A stretch of DNA of 64,000 nt from Streptomyces griseoincarnatus. GTDB lineage: Bacteria > Actinomycetota > Actinomycetes > Streptomycetales > Streptomycetaceae. Of this stretch, positions 18,082-26,989 are shown piece after piece; position 1 is the first letter of the stretch; each line of letters begins with the position of its first letter. The position numbers and the translations under genes are program-made. Under the pieces are notes generated by a model, which was not told the origin of the DNA, did not search any database, and worked only from the letters and a program-made list of their open reading frames with translations. The stretch is taken from the NCBI GenBank assembly GCA_014649575.1, contig BMTH01000005.1, positions 62,001 through 126,000 of the forward strand, written 5' to 3'.

Positions 18082-19572
18082 TCAGGCCTTCGCGGTCCCG
18101 CCCTTGCCCCGCGGCTTGGGCAGCACCAGCTCGATCTCCTCCCGCAGCTCCTGGATCCTCGGGTACGAGGAGTACTCGGCGGTCAGCCGGTACATCTGGC
18201 GCAGCCGGTCCCAGGTGCGGCGTGAGGAGTTCTGGCCCATCGACACCAGCGCGAGCCGGGCGAACCGGTCGGCCTGCTCGGGGTCGTCGGCGATGAAGCA
18301 CGCGGAGGCCATCGACAGGAAGTCGAAGATCTTCGACCGCTGCTGGGCGTCCACCCGCAGCGCCAGCGCCTTGTCCGCGTAGTGCTGGGCGTGGACGGCC
18401 GCGCCCGGCTCGAACTCCGCGAGCGTGCGGTAGGCGAGGGCCTGCATGCCGTACAGGTCCGCCTCGTTGAACAGCTGCATCCAGTTCGGCGGCGGCACGT
18501 CCCCCTTGTCGGAGACGAACAGGTCCTCCGCCTGCCCCAGGGTGCGGCGCATCGCCTGGCCCTTGCCCATGGACGCCTGCGCCCACGCCTCGATGGTGTG
18601 GAACATGGCGCGGGTACGCGGCAGCACCTGCTCGCCCGAGCCGGACTGGGCGAGCTTCATCAGGTCCAGCGCCTCGTCGGGACGGCCCAGGTGCACCATC
18701 TGGCGGGCGGCGCGGGACAGCGCCTCGCCGGCGCGCGGGCGGTCGCCGCCCTCCCGTGCCGCGTGGGCGGCGATGACGAAGTACTTCTGCGCCGTCGGTT
18801 CCATGCCGACGTCGTGCGACATCCAGCCGGCGAGGACGGCGAGGTTGGCGGCGACGCCCCACAGGCGCCGCTGGAGATGGGGCGGGTGGTGGTAGGCGAG
18901 CATGCCGCCCACCTCGTTGAGCTGCCCCACGACCGCCTTGCGCTGGAGCCCGCCGCCGCGGGCGGCGTCCCAGGCACGGAACACCTCCACGGAGCGCTCC
19001 AGTTCCTCGATCTCCTGCGACCCGATGGGGGCGGCCTCGTAGCGGTCGAACCCGGCGGGCTCGGCGTGCAGGGGATCGTGCAGGCGGGGGGCGTCTGCTG
19101 TCAGGGCCGGATCGGTGTGCAGCCAGTCGTGCATGGCGCTGCTGAGTGCGGAGCCCGCGGTGAGGGCGGCGCCCGCACCCACCAGGCCGCGTCGGTTGAG
19201 CATGAGGTCCATTCCCGTGAATTCGGTGAGGACCTCGGCCGTCCGCTCGGGCGCCCACGGCATTCCGTCGGGATGTTCCGCACTCCCGGCGCGTGGCCGT
19301 TTCCCCGTACGCCCGTGCCGGACCAGACCGAGATCCTCGATGGTCACGACACGGCCGAGACGCTCGGTGAACAGAGCCGCCAGCACCCGCGGCACCGGAT
19401 CGCGCGGGATCTCTCCCATGTCGATCCACCGCCGCACCCGGGAGGTGTCGGTCGCCAGCTGCGGATGGCCCATGGCCGCCGCCTGCCGGTTCACCAGCCT
19501 CGCGAGTTCGCCCTTGGACCAGCCGGCCAGGCCGAACAGGTCCGCGAGCCGGGTGTTGGGTTGTCCGCTCAC
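18082..19572 (-). CDS. nsdB: NsdA/NsdB-type TPR regulator of differentiation and antibiotic production
   Basis: A 496-residue protein with an N-terminal helix-turn-helix-like segment (NTRLADLFGLAGWSKGELAR to the RRWIDMGEIPRDP loop) and a long helical, TPR-like C-terminal region (about 170-480). In S. coelicolor NsdA and NsdB negatively affect antibiotic production, and NsdA also affects sporulation. Assignment to NsdB rather than NsdA rests on its position six genes from a two-repeat chaplin, recalled from memory. GTG start with GGGGG upstream. Tandem 10-bp repeats lie 60-90 bp upstream. Confidence 0.85.
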   Translation of the reverse strand: MSGQPNTRLADLFGLAGWSKGELARLVNRQAAAMGHPQLATDTSRVRRWIDMGEIPRDPVPRVLAALFTERLGRVVTIEDLGLVRHGRTGKRPRAGSAEHPDGMPWAPERTAEVLTEFTGMDLMLNRRGLVGAGAALTAGSALSSAMHDWLHTDPALTADAPRLHDPLHAEPAGFDRYEAAPIGSQEIEELERSVEVFRAWDAARGGGLQRKAVVGQLNEVGGMLAYHHPPHLQRRLWGVAANLAVLAGWMSHDVGMEPTAQKYFVIAAHAAREGGDRPRAGEALSRAARQMVHLGRPDEALDLMKLAQSGSGEQVLPRTRAMFHTIEAWAQASMGKGQAMRRTLGQAEDLFVSDKGDVPPPNWMQLFNEADLYGMQALAYRTLAEFEPGAAVHAQHYADKALALRVDAQQRSKIFDFLSMASACFIADDPEQADRFARLALVSMGQNSSRRTWDRLRQMYRLTAEYSSYPRIQELREEIELVLPKPRGKGGTAKA

Positions 19573-19632
19573 GTCAAGCCCCCAGGTTCTCGGCTGAGTT
19601 GACAGTAGCCCGGTGGGCAGTGCCGGGCGACT

Positions 19633-19660
19633 ATTCGCCAGGGTTCGCCAGGGTCCGCCA
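19633..19660. repeat. Three 10-bp-phased repeats upstream of the NsdB-like gene
   Basis: The core (t/c)tcgcca recurs with ends at 19640, 19650 and, as ccgcca, 19660, exactly 10 bp apart; a weaker tgccagg follows near 19668. The phasing matches one DNA turn, as for a cooperatively bound regulator between the nsdB-like and phosphotransferase promoters. Confidence 0.45.
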
Positions 19661-19807
19661 GATGGTGTGCCAGGGGCCCTCGGGTGTCGAGTAGGAACGC
19701 GCCACCACGACCCCGTCGCCGCAGGGGCATTCCCCCAGGGTGCGGCCGGGCGGCCGGGTTGGGTGGTGCGCTGACGTCGCAGGCACACGAAGGGATCCGT
19801 ATCACCC

Positions 19808-20944
19808 ATGTACGCAGCATCGTCCTCCGTGTCCGCCCCGCCCCGGCCGCTGCGTCCGCGTCCGTCGGACAGCGGCCCCTACCTCGCCCCCACGCGCCCG
19901 GCGGCCCCCGCGCTCGGCGCGGGCAACGCACGGCGCCTCGCGGGACCGGGCACCCAGCCGCTCAGCGGGAGGCTCGACCTGTCCGGCGCGCAGGGCGCGC
20001 AACTGCGCACGGCGCTCGCCTCGGTGCACCGCATCTGTCCGGAGTTCGCGCCGGTCCAGGTGCTGCGCCGCACCGGCAGGTCCGTCCTCCTGGTCGGGAC
20101 GACGGGCCGCAGCACTGCGGTCGCCAAGTGCTTACTGGACCACTCCCCCGCGTGGAGCGAGCGCATCCGGCACGAAATAGCGGCATACCGCTCGTTCGTC
20201 CGGCAGCGTCCGCCCGTGCGGGCGCCCCGGCTGATCGCAGCGGACCCGGACAACTGCACGCTGGTCATCGAGCGCCTGCCCGGACGGGTGGCGGCGCTCC
20301 AGCGGCACCCGGTGGAGGCGCCGCCCCGGGCGGACATCAGGGCGGCACTCGGCGCGATCTGCCGGCTCAACTCCTGGCGGCCGCCCGCCGGGACGTTCGA
20401 CGCGCCACTGGACTACGCGGCCCGGATCAACCGGTACCACGAACTGGGTCTGCTCACCGACCGGGACCTCGGGGACCTGCAGAAGCTGCTGCACGGCATC
20501 GCCGTGGCGACGGGGCGGCAGGGCATGGGCCAGTTCTGCCACGGCGACGCGCTGCTCTCGAACATCCTGATCTCACCGGCCGGTCCGGTGCTGGTGGACT
20601 GGGCGCACGCGGGCTGGTACCTGCCGGGCTACGACCTGGCGACGCTGTGGTCGGTGCTCGGGGACGCCCCGGCGGCCCGGCGTCAGATCAGCCAGATCGC
20701 CCAGTCGGCGGGCCCCGCCTCGCGCGACGCGTTCCTGGTGAACCTGATGCTGGTGCTGACCCGGGAGATCCGCACCTACGAGACGGCCGTGCAGCGTTCG
20801 ATGCATGAGTCGGCGCCGGCGCCCGCGGGAGGCCAGCCGGGTGGCATGCCGTCCGGTGAGGAGCAGCGGCTGCTGCTGCGCCGATTGCACGACGACTGCC
20901 AGATGGCCCGGAAGGCCGTGCGCGCCGCGGTCGGCACCCGCTGA
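19808..20944 (+). CDS. Aminoglycoside phosphotransferase-like kinase with a TTA codon
   Basis: A 378-residue protein with a disordered Pro-rich N-terminus (1-50) and an APH/choline-kinase fold. The catalytic loop is [11 protein letters not shown] and the metal-binding segment is VDWAHAGWY. It could phosphorylate an aminoglycoside or a cell metabolite; no resistance function is shown. Leu109 is encoded by TTA (20132-20134), so translation should depend on the bldA tRNA. It is divergent from the NsdB-like regulator. Confidence 0.83.
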   Translation: MYAASSSVSAPPRPLRPRPSDSGPYLAPTRPAAPALGAGNARRLAGPGTQPLSGRLDLSGAQGAQLRTALASVHRICPEFAPVQVLRRTGRSVLLVGTTGRSTAVAKCLLDHSPAWSERIRHEIAAYRSFVRQRPPVRAPRLIAADPDNCTLVIERLPGRVAALQRHPVEAPPRADIRAALGAICRLNSWRPPAGTFDAPLDYAARINRYHELGLLTDRDLGDLQKLLHGIAVATGRQGMGQFCHGDALLSNILISPAGPVLVDWAHAGWYLPGYDLATLWSVLGDAPAARRQISQIAQSAGPASRDAFLVNLMLVLTREIRTYETAVQRSMHESAPAPAGGQPGGMPSGEEQRLLLRRLHDDCQMARKAVRAAVGTR

Positions 20945-20974
20945 GCGGCGCGACCACCCCGCAGACGCCCCGTA

Positions 20975-21010
20975 CGACTGCCCGCAGGCGACGACCGCCG
21001 TGGGCAGTCG
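20975..21010 (+). terminator. Candidate hairpin after the phosphotransferase gene
   Basis: CGACTGCCC (20975-20983) pairs with GGGCAGTCG (21002-21010) around an 18-base loop, 31 bp past the stop. No U-tract. The rest of 20945-21249 (about 305 bp) shows no gene. Confidence 0.45.
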
Positions 21011-21249
21011 GGTGTCTTGGAGCAGTCCTGCCGTCCGCGGGCAGGGACGGTATACGGCCATCCCGGAAGCGCCCGGCGGGAGCGCCACCGGTGTAGACCG
21101 CTGACGCGCCGCAGGTCCGCCGGGGCCCGCCACGAAATCTCGCCACACCCCGATTGACAAGGGAATTCGCGCCCTCCTGGGCATGATTGACGGATCATCG
21201 GCCTGCCGGTACCACTGACGGGTCGCACGACCGTCCCCAGGAGGCTGCA

Positions 21250-23214
21250 TTGCGAGATCTCGCCACCGAACCCGGCCGTGCGGCCGGGCCGTCCCGACGC
21301 GCCGTCCGGGGGGCCCTCGGCGCCCTGGCCGCAGCCGCGTTGACGCTGCCCCTGCTGGGCGCGGCGCCCGACCCGGCCCCGCCGGCCACCGCCCGGCTGC
21401 AACAGGCGTTCGCCTCCGCGGCGGCCGCGTACGACGTCCCGCAGAGCGTGCTGCTGGGCGTCTCCTATCTGCAGTCCCGCTGGGACGCGCACGGCGGCGC
21501 CCCGAGCGTCACCGGTGGCTACGGGCCGATGCACCTGACAGACGCCCGGACCGCGCTCGCCTCCGCCGGGCATCACTCCACCGGCGCCGAGGACCCGCGC
21601 GGCGACGACGCCCGTCCCGCGCTGCGCCCCTCGGAGCTCGGTCCGGACACCGCGAAGCTGCCGGACCGGCTGACCACCCTGCCGAGGGCGGCCCGGCTGA
21701 CCGGGCTGGACGCCGAGACGCTGCGCGAGGACCCGGCGGCGAACGTGGCGGGCGGCGCCGCCCTGCTGGCCGAGGCGCAGCGCCGGCTGGGCGCGCCGGC
21801 CGGCGACGACCCGGCCGACTGGTACGGGGCGGTGGCGCTGTTCTCCGGCGCCGACGACCGTGCCTCGGCGACCGCGTACGCGAACGAGGTGTTCGCGGTG
21901 ATCCGGGACGGAGAGGAGCGGGTCACGGACGCCGGGCAGCGGGTCGCCCTGGAGGCGAGCCCGGATCTGGCGCCCGACCCGTCGGCGCTGGGGCGCGCCG
22001 GGCTGCGCAAGGGGTCCGCGGCCGGCACGGAGTGCCCGCGGACGGTGTCCTGCGAGTGGATCCCGGCGCCGTACGAGGAGTTCGGCGACGGTGACTACGG
22101 CAACCACGACCTGGGGAACCGGCCCGCCTCGCAGCGGATCCGGTACATCGTCGTGCACGACACGGAGGGCGCCTGGGAGGGCGTCCTCGACATGGTCCAG
22201 GACCCGACGTACGTGTCCTGGCAGTACAGTCTGCGCTCCACCGACGGGCACATCGCGCAGCACGTGAAGGCGAAGGACGTGGCCTGGCACGCGGGCAACT
22301 GGTACGTCAACGCGGCGTCGATCGGCCTGGAGCACGAGGGTTTCCTCACCGACCCGGACGCCTGGTACACGGAGGCCATGTACCGCTCCTCGGCGCGGCT
22401 GGTGACGTACCTGTCCGACAAGCACGGCATCCCGCTGGACCGGCAGCACATCCTCGGGCACGACACGGTGCCGGGCACCACCGCGGCCACCATCCCGGGC
22501 ATGCACACCGACCCCGGCCCGTACTGGGACTGGCGGCACTACTTCGAGCTGCTCGGCGCCCCGCTCGAGGCCACGGGCACGAAGAACGCCGGCGCCGTCA
22601 CGATCCGGCCGGACTACGACACCCACCGGCCGGTGTTCACCGGCTGCGAGACCGCCGGGGAGCCCTGCGCCCCGCACGGGTCGAGCGCGGTGCGGCTGTA
22701 CTCGGACCACGACGAGAACTCCCCCCTCATCAAGGACATCGGTCTCGGCTCCACGCCCACCACCGGCGTGAACGACCTGTCCTCGCGGGTGTCCACAGGC
22801 CAGCAGTACGCGGTGGCGGACCGCTGGGGCGACTGGACGGCGATCTGGTACCTCGGCCAGAAGGCCTGGTTCCGGAACCCGGCGAAGACGCCCACCGCCG
22901 TGCCCGCCAAGACGAAGATGATCACCCCGCGCAAGGGCCTGGACTCCGTCCCGGTGTACGGACGCGCGTACCCGGAGGCGGCGGCGTACCCGGAGGGGGT
23001 GCCGGCGCAGACGGTGTCGCCGCTGCCGTACGAGGTGCTCGCCGGACAGAAGTACGTGACCGGCGGCAAGGTGCCGAGCGAGTACTACTACGCGGTGACC
23101 TTCGACCCGGCCTCGCACCAGGTGGTGCGCGGCAAGGACCAGTACTACGAGATCCAGTTCGGCCACCGCGTCGGCTTCGTGCGGGCTGCGGACGTGACGG
23201 TGGTGTCGTCGTAA
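21250..23214 (+). CDS. Secreted N-acetylmuramoyl-L-alanine amidase with degenerate SLT-like module
   Basis: A 654-residue exported hydrolase. The signal peptide (about 1-43) has an RR pair. A lytic-transglycosylase-like module (about 45-210) has Gln75 (YLQSRWDA) where the catalytic Glu is expected. The Amidase_2 domain (about 300-430) has zinc and catalytic motifs VVHDTEG, AWHAGNWY, IGLEHEG and HILGHDTVPG ... HTDPG. The C-terminal part (about 440-654) looks SH3-like. It should cut the lactyl-amide bond of peptidoglycan. TTG at 21250 is chosen because AGGAGG lies 5 bp upstream. Confidence 0.87.
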   Translation: MRDLATEPGRAAGPSRRAVRGALGALAAAALTLPLLGAAPDPAPPATARLQQAFASAAAAYDVPQSVLLGVSYLQSRWDAHGGAPSVTGGYGPMHLTDARTALASAGHHSTGAEDPRGDDARPALRPSELGPDTAKLPDRLTTLPRAARLTGLDAETLREDPAANVAGGAALLAEAQRRLGAPAGDDPADWYGAVALFSGADDRASATAYANEVFAVIRDGEERVTDAGQRVALEASPDLAPDPSALGRAGLRKGSAAGTECPRTVSCEWIPAPYEEFGDGDYGNHDLGNRPASQRIRYIVVHDTEGAWEGVLDMVQDPTYVSWQYSLRSTDGHIAQHVKAKDVAWHAGNWYVNAASIGLEHEGFLTDPDAWYTEAMYRSSARLVTYLSDKHGIPLDRQHILGHDTVPGTTAATIPGMHTDPGPYWDWRHYFELLGAPLEATGTKNAGAVTIRPDYDTHRPVFTGCETAGEPCAPHGSSAVRLYSDHDENSPLIKDIGLGSTPTTGVNDLSSRVSTGQQYAVADRWGDWTAIWYLGQKAWFRNPAKTPTAVPAKTKMITPRKGLDSVPVYGRAYPEAAAYPEGVPAQTVSPLPYEVLAGQKYVTGGKVPSEYYYAVTFDPASHQVVRGKDQYYEIQFGHRVGFVRAADVTVVSS

Positions 23215-23233
23215 CGCGGGAGCGCGCACCACA

Positions 23234-23276
23234 CGACGGGCGCCCCCGGACCTCTGCGGTCCGGGGGCGCCCGTCG
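23234..23276. terminator. Strong bidirectional terminator
   Basis: A perfect 19-bp stem from CGACGGGCGCCCCCGGACC with a TCTGC loop sits between the convergent amidase and 165-aa protein genes, serving both. Confidence 0.85.
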
Positions 23277-23292
23277 TCGTCCGGGAGCGGGA

Positions 23293-23790
23293 TCAGCCCT
23301 GCTGGAACAGCTCCGCCGGCAGCGGCTTGAGAAGGGCGTACAGGTCGTCGGTGATCGGGCGGTCCCAGGCGGCGATGGTCACCAGCACGTTGTCGCTGCG
23401 GTCGAACTGCACGCAGGAGATACGGCTCTCGGAGAGCTTGACGCGGCGCACGATCAGCAGGTTGTCGCCCTGCATCACGGGCACGTCCTCCGTGGAGACG
23501 ACGGTGACCTCCTCGTCGTTCTCCAGCGCCAGCAGCAGCTGACCGACCTCGAAGGGCACCTCGCCCTCGGGGACGTCACGCGCCGGCGAGCCCTCGGGGA
23601 GGTTGCCGATGATCATCGCGGGACCGCGGCCGCCGAACAGGTCGTAGCGCAGGAAGACGCCCTGGCAGGTTCCGTCGGGGGCGGGCAGCAGACCCGCGCC
23701 CAGGTTGCCGGGCCAGTCGCCCGGGTCCATGGCCAGTACGTCGAATTCGGGCCCGGCGGGTGTAGCGCTTCGGCGGCGGAGGAACGACAT
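23293..23790 (-). CDS. Conserved hypothetical protein, 165 aa
   Basis: A soluble protein with a basic N-terminus (MSFLRRRSATP) and a beta-rich body (VFLRYDLFGGRGPAMIIGNLP). I recognise it as a type seen in Streptomyces but can give no function. No signal peptide, membrane segment or catalytic motif is evident. It is a single gene between a strong terminator and the universal stress protein. Confidence 0.7.
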   Translation of the reverse strand: MSFLRRRSATPAGPEFDVLAMDPGDWPGNLGAGLLPAPDGTCQGVFLRYDLFGGRGPAMIIGNLPEGSPARDVPEGEVPFEVGQLLLALENDEEVTVVSTEDVPVMQGDNLLIVRRVKLSESRISCVQFDRSDNVLVTIAAWDRPITDDLYALLKPLPAELFQQG

Positions 23791-23880
23791 GCCGCCATGG
23801 TACGTGGCCGAAGCGTGCTCCGGACGGTCGGACGGGAGCCGAGTGACCTCCTCCGCCCGCCCGGTCCGACGGCTTTCCTC

Positions 23881-24789
23881 TCACTCCTCGGCGGGTGCGG
23901 GCGGGACGACCGCGACCGGACTGTGCGCGTGCAGCAGGACCGCCTGGGTGACCGAGCCCATCATCCGGGCCGGAGCGAACAGCCTGCGGCGGTGGCGGCC
24001 CACCACGACCAGTGAGGCGTCCCGGGACTCGCCGACCAGGTGACCGGCAGCGTCCCCGGGGACCACGACGGCCTCGACGGCGACCTCCGGGTGCCGCTCC
24101 CGGCAGGGGGCGAGCAGGCCCTCCGCGAGGACACGCGTCTCGTGCTCCACGGCCTCCTGGTCGACCTGCGCGGGCACCACCTCGCCGGGCAGCAGCATCG
24201 TCTGCAGCGGCCACGGGTAGGCGGTGACGACCCGCAGGCCGGTGCGGCGCAGGGCGGCCTCCGTGAAAGCGAAGTCCAGCGTCGCCGTGTCGGGGCCGTC
24301 GGCGCTCGTCCCGACGACCACGGGGCCGTCCCGGTGCACCGGCGCCTCCTCCGGCTCCTCGCCGCCGCGCCCCGGCCGGGGCACCACGACCACCGGGCAT
24401 CCGGCGTCCCTGGCGGCGGCCAGGGAGTTCGAGCCGAGCAGCAGGCTGGCGAAGCCTCCGCGGCCCCGCGAGCCCAGTACCACCAGCCGCGCCTCGGTGC
24501 CGGCCTCGGGCAGCAGCGCGCTCGGCACGCCCTCGGTGACGACGTACTCGACGGACGGGGTGCCGCCCAGTTCGTCCACCCGGGCGCGGGCCTGCGCGAG
24601 CACCGGGTCCTCGTCCGCGCCGGGAGGCCCGGTGTCCTGTGATTCCTGCCGGGTACGGAGCGGATCCGCGCGGACGTGCAGGACGCGCAGGGTGGCCCTG
24701 TGCCGCCGGGCGGCGTCCAGGGCCCACTCCAGGGCACGCAGTCCGTCCGTTGATCCGTCCACCGCGGCGACCACCGGCTGGTCGTCCAT
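23881..24789 (-). CDS. Universal stress protein, two UspA domains
   Basis: A 302-residue tandem UspA protein. Domain 1 (about 1-145) begins VVAAVDGSTDGLRALEWA and carries the nucleotide-binding LGSRGRGGFASLLLGS. Domain 2 (about 160-298) has the less typical VVVGRHRRRLFAPARMMGS, so only the first has the clear G-2x-G-9x-G(S/T) pattern. Such proteins bind ATP and respond to stress or hypoxia. ATG behind GGAGGCGAGG. It does not share the 14-base box found at the other two UspA genes here. Confidence 0.9.
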   Translation of the reverse strand: MDDQPVVAAVDGSTDGLRALEWALDAARRHRATLRVLHVRADPLRTRQESQDTGPPGADEDPVLAQARARVDELGGTPSVEYVVTEGVPSALLPEAGTEARLVVLGSRGRGGFASLLLGSNSLAAARDAGCPVVVVPRPGRGGEEPEEAPVHRDGPVVVGTSADGPDTATLDFAFTEAALRRTGLRVVTAYPWPLQTMLLPGEVVPAQVDQEAVEHETRVLAEGLLAPCRERHPEVAVEAVVVPGDAAGHLVGESRDASLVVVGRHRRRLFAPARMMGSVTQAVLLHAHSPVAVVPPAPAEE

Positions 24790-24900
24790 GTGCCTCGCCT
24801 CCGGATTACGGCATCGGGTCCACGCCGTCCCTCGCGGTCCGGCGCGGCTCTCTGATGGTCACGTGTCCGGAAATGCGCGCGGCACACGTCGCCGGGCGGG

Positions 24901-25143
24901 TCAGGTCAGGTCGAAGTCGCCCTCCCGCGCGCCCGACACGAAGGCGCCCCACTCCGCGGGGGTGAAGATCAGGGAGGGGCTCTCCGGCCGGCCGCTGTTG
25001 CGCATGGCGATGAAGCCCTCCACGAAGGCGATCTGGACATCGCCCAGACCCTTGCTGCCGGACTGCCACTGTGCGTTGCTGAGGTCCAGCTCGGGCTTGT
25101 CCCATCCCGTGAGCGGGCGCCGCTGGGTGGTGCTCTCGGCCAC
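24901..25143 (-). CDS. DUF397 protein without a partner regulator
   Basis: An 80-residue DUF397 protein (core SNAQWQSGSKG ... VEGFIAMRNSG, SLIFTPAEWGAFVSGAREGDF). GTG start behind GGGAGGAG. In Streptomyces most DUF397 genes sit next to an XRE-type regulator and act as its antagonist or partner. No such regulator is adjacent here, so this looks like an orphan copy. The upstream gap to 25430 contains a dispersed repeat and a palindromic operator for the next gene. Confidence 0.88.
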   Translation of the reverse strand: MAESTTQRRPLTGWDKPELDLSNAQWQSGSKGLGDVQIAFVEGFIAMRNSGRPESPSLIFTPAEWGAFVSGAREGDFDLT

Positions 25144-25230
25144 GTCCGTGCTCCTCCCTGTTGCCGTCGGCGGCCAGCCTAGCGAGGGGTTTGTCCTGCG
25201 GACAGGCCGCGGGAGGGGGTGCGGACGACG

Positions 25231-25283
25231 CGCGCGGGGCGGTGGGGGCCGGTCGCGCGGTTCCCCGCGCCCTGAGGGTCTTG
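25231..25283. repeat. Dispersed intergenic repeat, same family as 58128-58234
   Basis: Read on the minus strand it contains CCCTCAGGGCGCGGGGAAC followed by CGCGCGACC, matching the two copies downstream of the PadR gene. This motif recurs in Streptomyces intergenic DNA. Here it sits in the divergent DUF397-paaK gap. Confidence 0.6.
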
Positions 25284-25380
25284 CGGTCGCCTCGTCCCTG
25301 ACACCAACCCGTCGGGAAAAGTGCAGGCCCGGCTCTTGCACCGGAGGGTGGTCGGCTGCGTTACTGGGGCCCGATGCAAA

Positions 25381-25398
25381 CGACCGAATGATCGGTCG
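25381..25398. promoter_or_regulatory. Palindromic operator upstream of paaK, PaaR/TetR-like
   Basis: CGACCGA-ATGA-TCGGTCG is a perfect 7-bp inverted repeat ending 31 bp before the paaK start. ACCGA/TCGGT half-sites resemble actinobacterial PaaR (TetR family) operators, which respond to phenylacetyl-CoA. The regulator is not encoded in the window. Confidence 0.55.
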
Positions 25399-25429
25399 TC
25401 CGGAATGGGATGGTGAAGGGAAGGTCCTG

Positions 25430-26731
25430 ATGACTCAGGCGGCGGACCTGCTGGACCCGGCGGAGCGGCTCGACCTCGACGGGCTGCGGGCCCTCCAGCT
25501 GGAGCGGCTGCGGCACTCCTTGCGGCACGCGTACGAGAACGTGCCGTTCTACCGGGAGTCCTTCGACAAGGCGGGCGTCCACCCGGACGACTGCCGTTCG
25601 CTGTCCGACCTGTCCCGCTTCCCCTTCACCACCAAGGCGGACCTGCGGGCGAACTACCCGTACGGGATGTTCGCCGTCCCTCAGGAGCGGATCCGCCGGC
25701 TGCACGCCTCCAGCGGCACCACCGGGCGCCCCACGGTCGTGGGCTACACGGAGAACGACCTGTCCATGTGGGCCGACATGGTCGCGCGATCGCTGCGCGC
25801 GGCGGGCGGCAGGCCCGGCGACATCGCGCACATCGCCTACGGGTACGGCCTGTTCACGGGCGGGCTGGGCGCGCACTACGGCGCCGAGCGGCTCGGCTGC
25901 ACGGTGATCCCGGCGTCCGGCGGGATGACGTCACGCCAGGTCACGCTGATCCAGGACCTCAATCCGTCGATCATCATGGTGACCCCGTCCTACGTGCTCA
26001 CCCTGCTCGACGAGTTCGAGCGGCAAGGCGTCGACCCGCGCTCCACGTCGCTGCGGGTGGGCGTCTTCGGCGCCGAGCCGTGGACCCAGGACATGCGGCG
26101 GGAGATCGAGGAGCGGTTCGCGATCGACGCGGTGGACATCTACGGGCTGTCCGAGGTGATAGGCCCGGGCGTCGCCCAGGAGTGCGTGGAGACCAAGGAC
26201 GGGCTGCACATCTGGGAGGACCACTTCTTCCCGGAGGTCGTCGACCCGATCACCGGCGAGGTGCTGCCCGAGGGCGAGCAGGGCGAGCTGGTGTTCACCT
26301 CGCTCACCAAGGAGGCCATGCCGATCGTCCGCTACCGGACGCGGGACCTGACCCGGCTGCTGCCGGGCACGGCACGGGTGTTCCGGCGCATGGAGAAGGT
26401 GACCGGGCGCAGCGACGACATGGTGATCCTTCGGGGGGTGAACCTCTTCCCCACGCAGATCGAGGAGATCGTGCTGCGCACCCCGGGCGTGGCGCCGCAC
26501 TTCCAGCTGCGGCTGACGACGAGCGGCCGCATGGACGCGCTGACCGTGCGTGCGGAGGCCCGTCCGGACGCGGACGCGGCGACCCGCGAGGCGGCGGCCC
26601 GGTCGATCGTGCAGGCGGTGAAGGACGGCATCGGCGTCTCGGTCGAGGCGGAGATCGTCGACCCCGAGTCGCTGGAGCGGTCGGTGGGCAAGATCAGGCG
26701 CATCGTGGATCTGCGGGAGCGGCGGGGCTGA
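25430..26731 (+). CDS. paaK: Phenylacetate-CoA ligase
   Basis: A 433-residue adenylate-forming enzyme that activates phenylacetate with ATP and CoA, the entry step of phenylacetate breakdown. It has the phosphate-binding loop LHASSGTTGRPTVVGY, the YGLSEVIGPGVA motif, RYRTRDLT, and the C-terminal GRSDDMVILRGVNLFP. ATG behind GAAGGGAAGG. The rest of the paa pathway is not in this window, so it is an isolated copy. The palindrome just upstream probably controls it. Confidence 0.92.
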   Translation: MTQAADLLDPAERLDLDGLRALQLERLRHSLRHAYENVPFYRESFDKAGVHPDDCRSLSDLSRFPFTTKADLRANYPYGMFAVPQERIRRLHASSGTTGRPTVVGYTENDLSMWADMVARSLRAAGGRPGDIAHIAYGYGLFTGGLGAHYGAERLGCTVIPASGGMTSRQVTLIQDLNPSIIMVTPSYVLTLLDEFERQGVDPRSTSLRVGVFGAEPWTQDMRREIEERFAIDAVDIYGLSEVIGPGVAQECVETKDGLHIWEDHFFPEVVDPITGEVLPEGEQGELVFTSLTKEAMPIVRYRTRDLTRLLPGTARVFRRMEKVTGRSDDMVILRGVNLFPTQIEEIVLRTPGVAPHFQLRLTTSGRMDALTVRAEARPDADAATREAAARSIVQAVKDGIGVSVEAEIVDPESLERSVGKIRRIVDLRERRG

Positions 26732-26766
26732 GCCCGCACCCGCCGAGTCCTCACCTGGAGGCGGGG

Positions 26767-26892
26767 TCACCGCCCGTCGGTCACGATCCGCTCGACCGCG
26801 GCCGTCACCAGCCGGTCCCGTTCCTCGGGCGTGAACACGTCCGGCCGGGTGAGCTGTTCTTCACCCCGCCGCATCTCGGTGCGCCGCACCAT
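26767..26892 (-). CDS. Possible small protein, 41 aa
   Basis: ATG at 26892 behind GGGGAGGGG. The polar product (MRRGEEQLTRPDVFTPEERD ... AAVERIVTDGR) has no hydrophobic segment. The ribosome site and divergent position from the serine hydrolase favour a real gene, but there is no family match I recognise. Confidence 0.35.
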   Translation of the reverse strand: MVRRTEMRRGEEQLTRPDVFTPEERDRLVTAAVERIVTDGR

Positions 26893-26989
26893 CGCGACCC
26901 CTCCCCTGCACCGACGGACCGCTGTGGCCAGAGCACTGCGATCGGAGCGCATGCTCGGGCGGGGCCTCGTGCGCCTCTGTCCACAGCCA

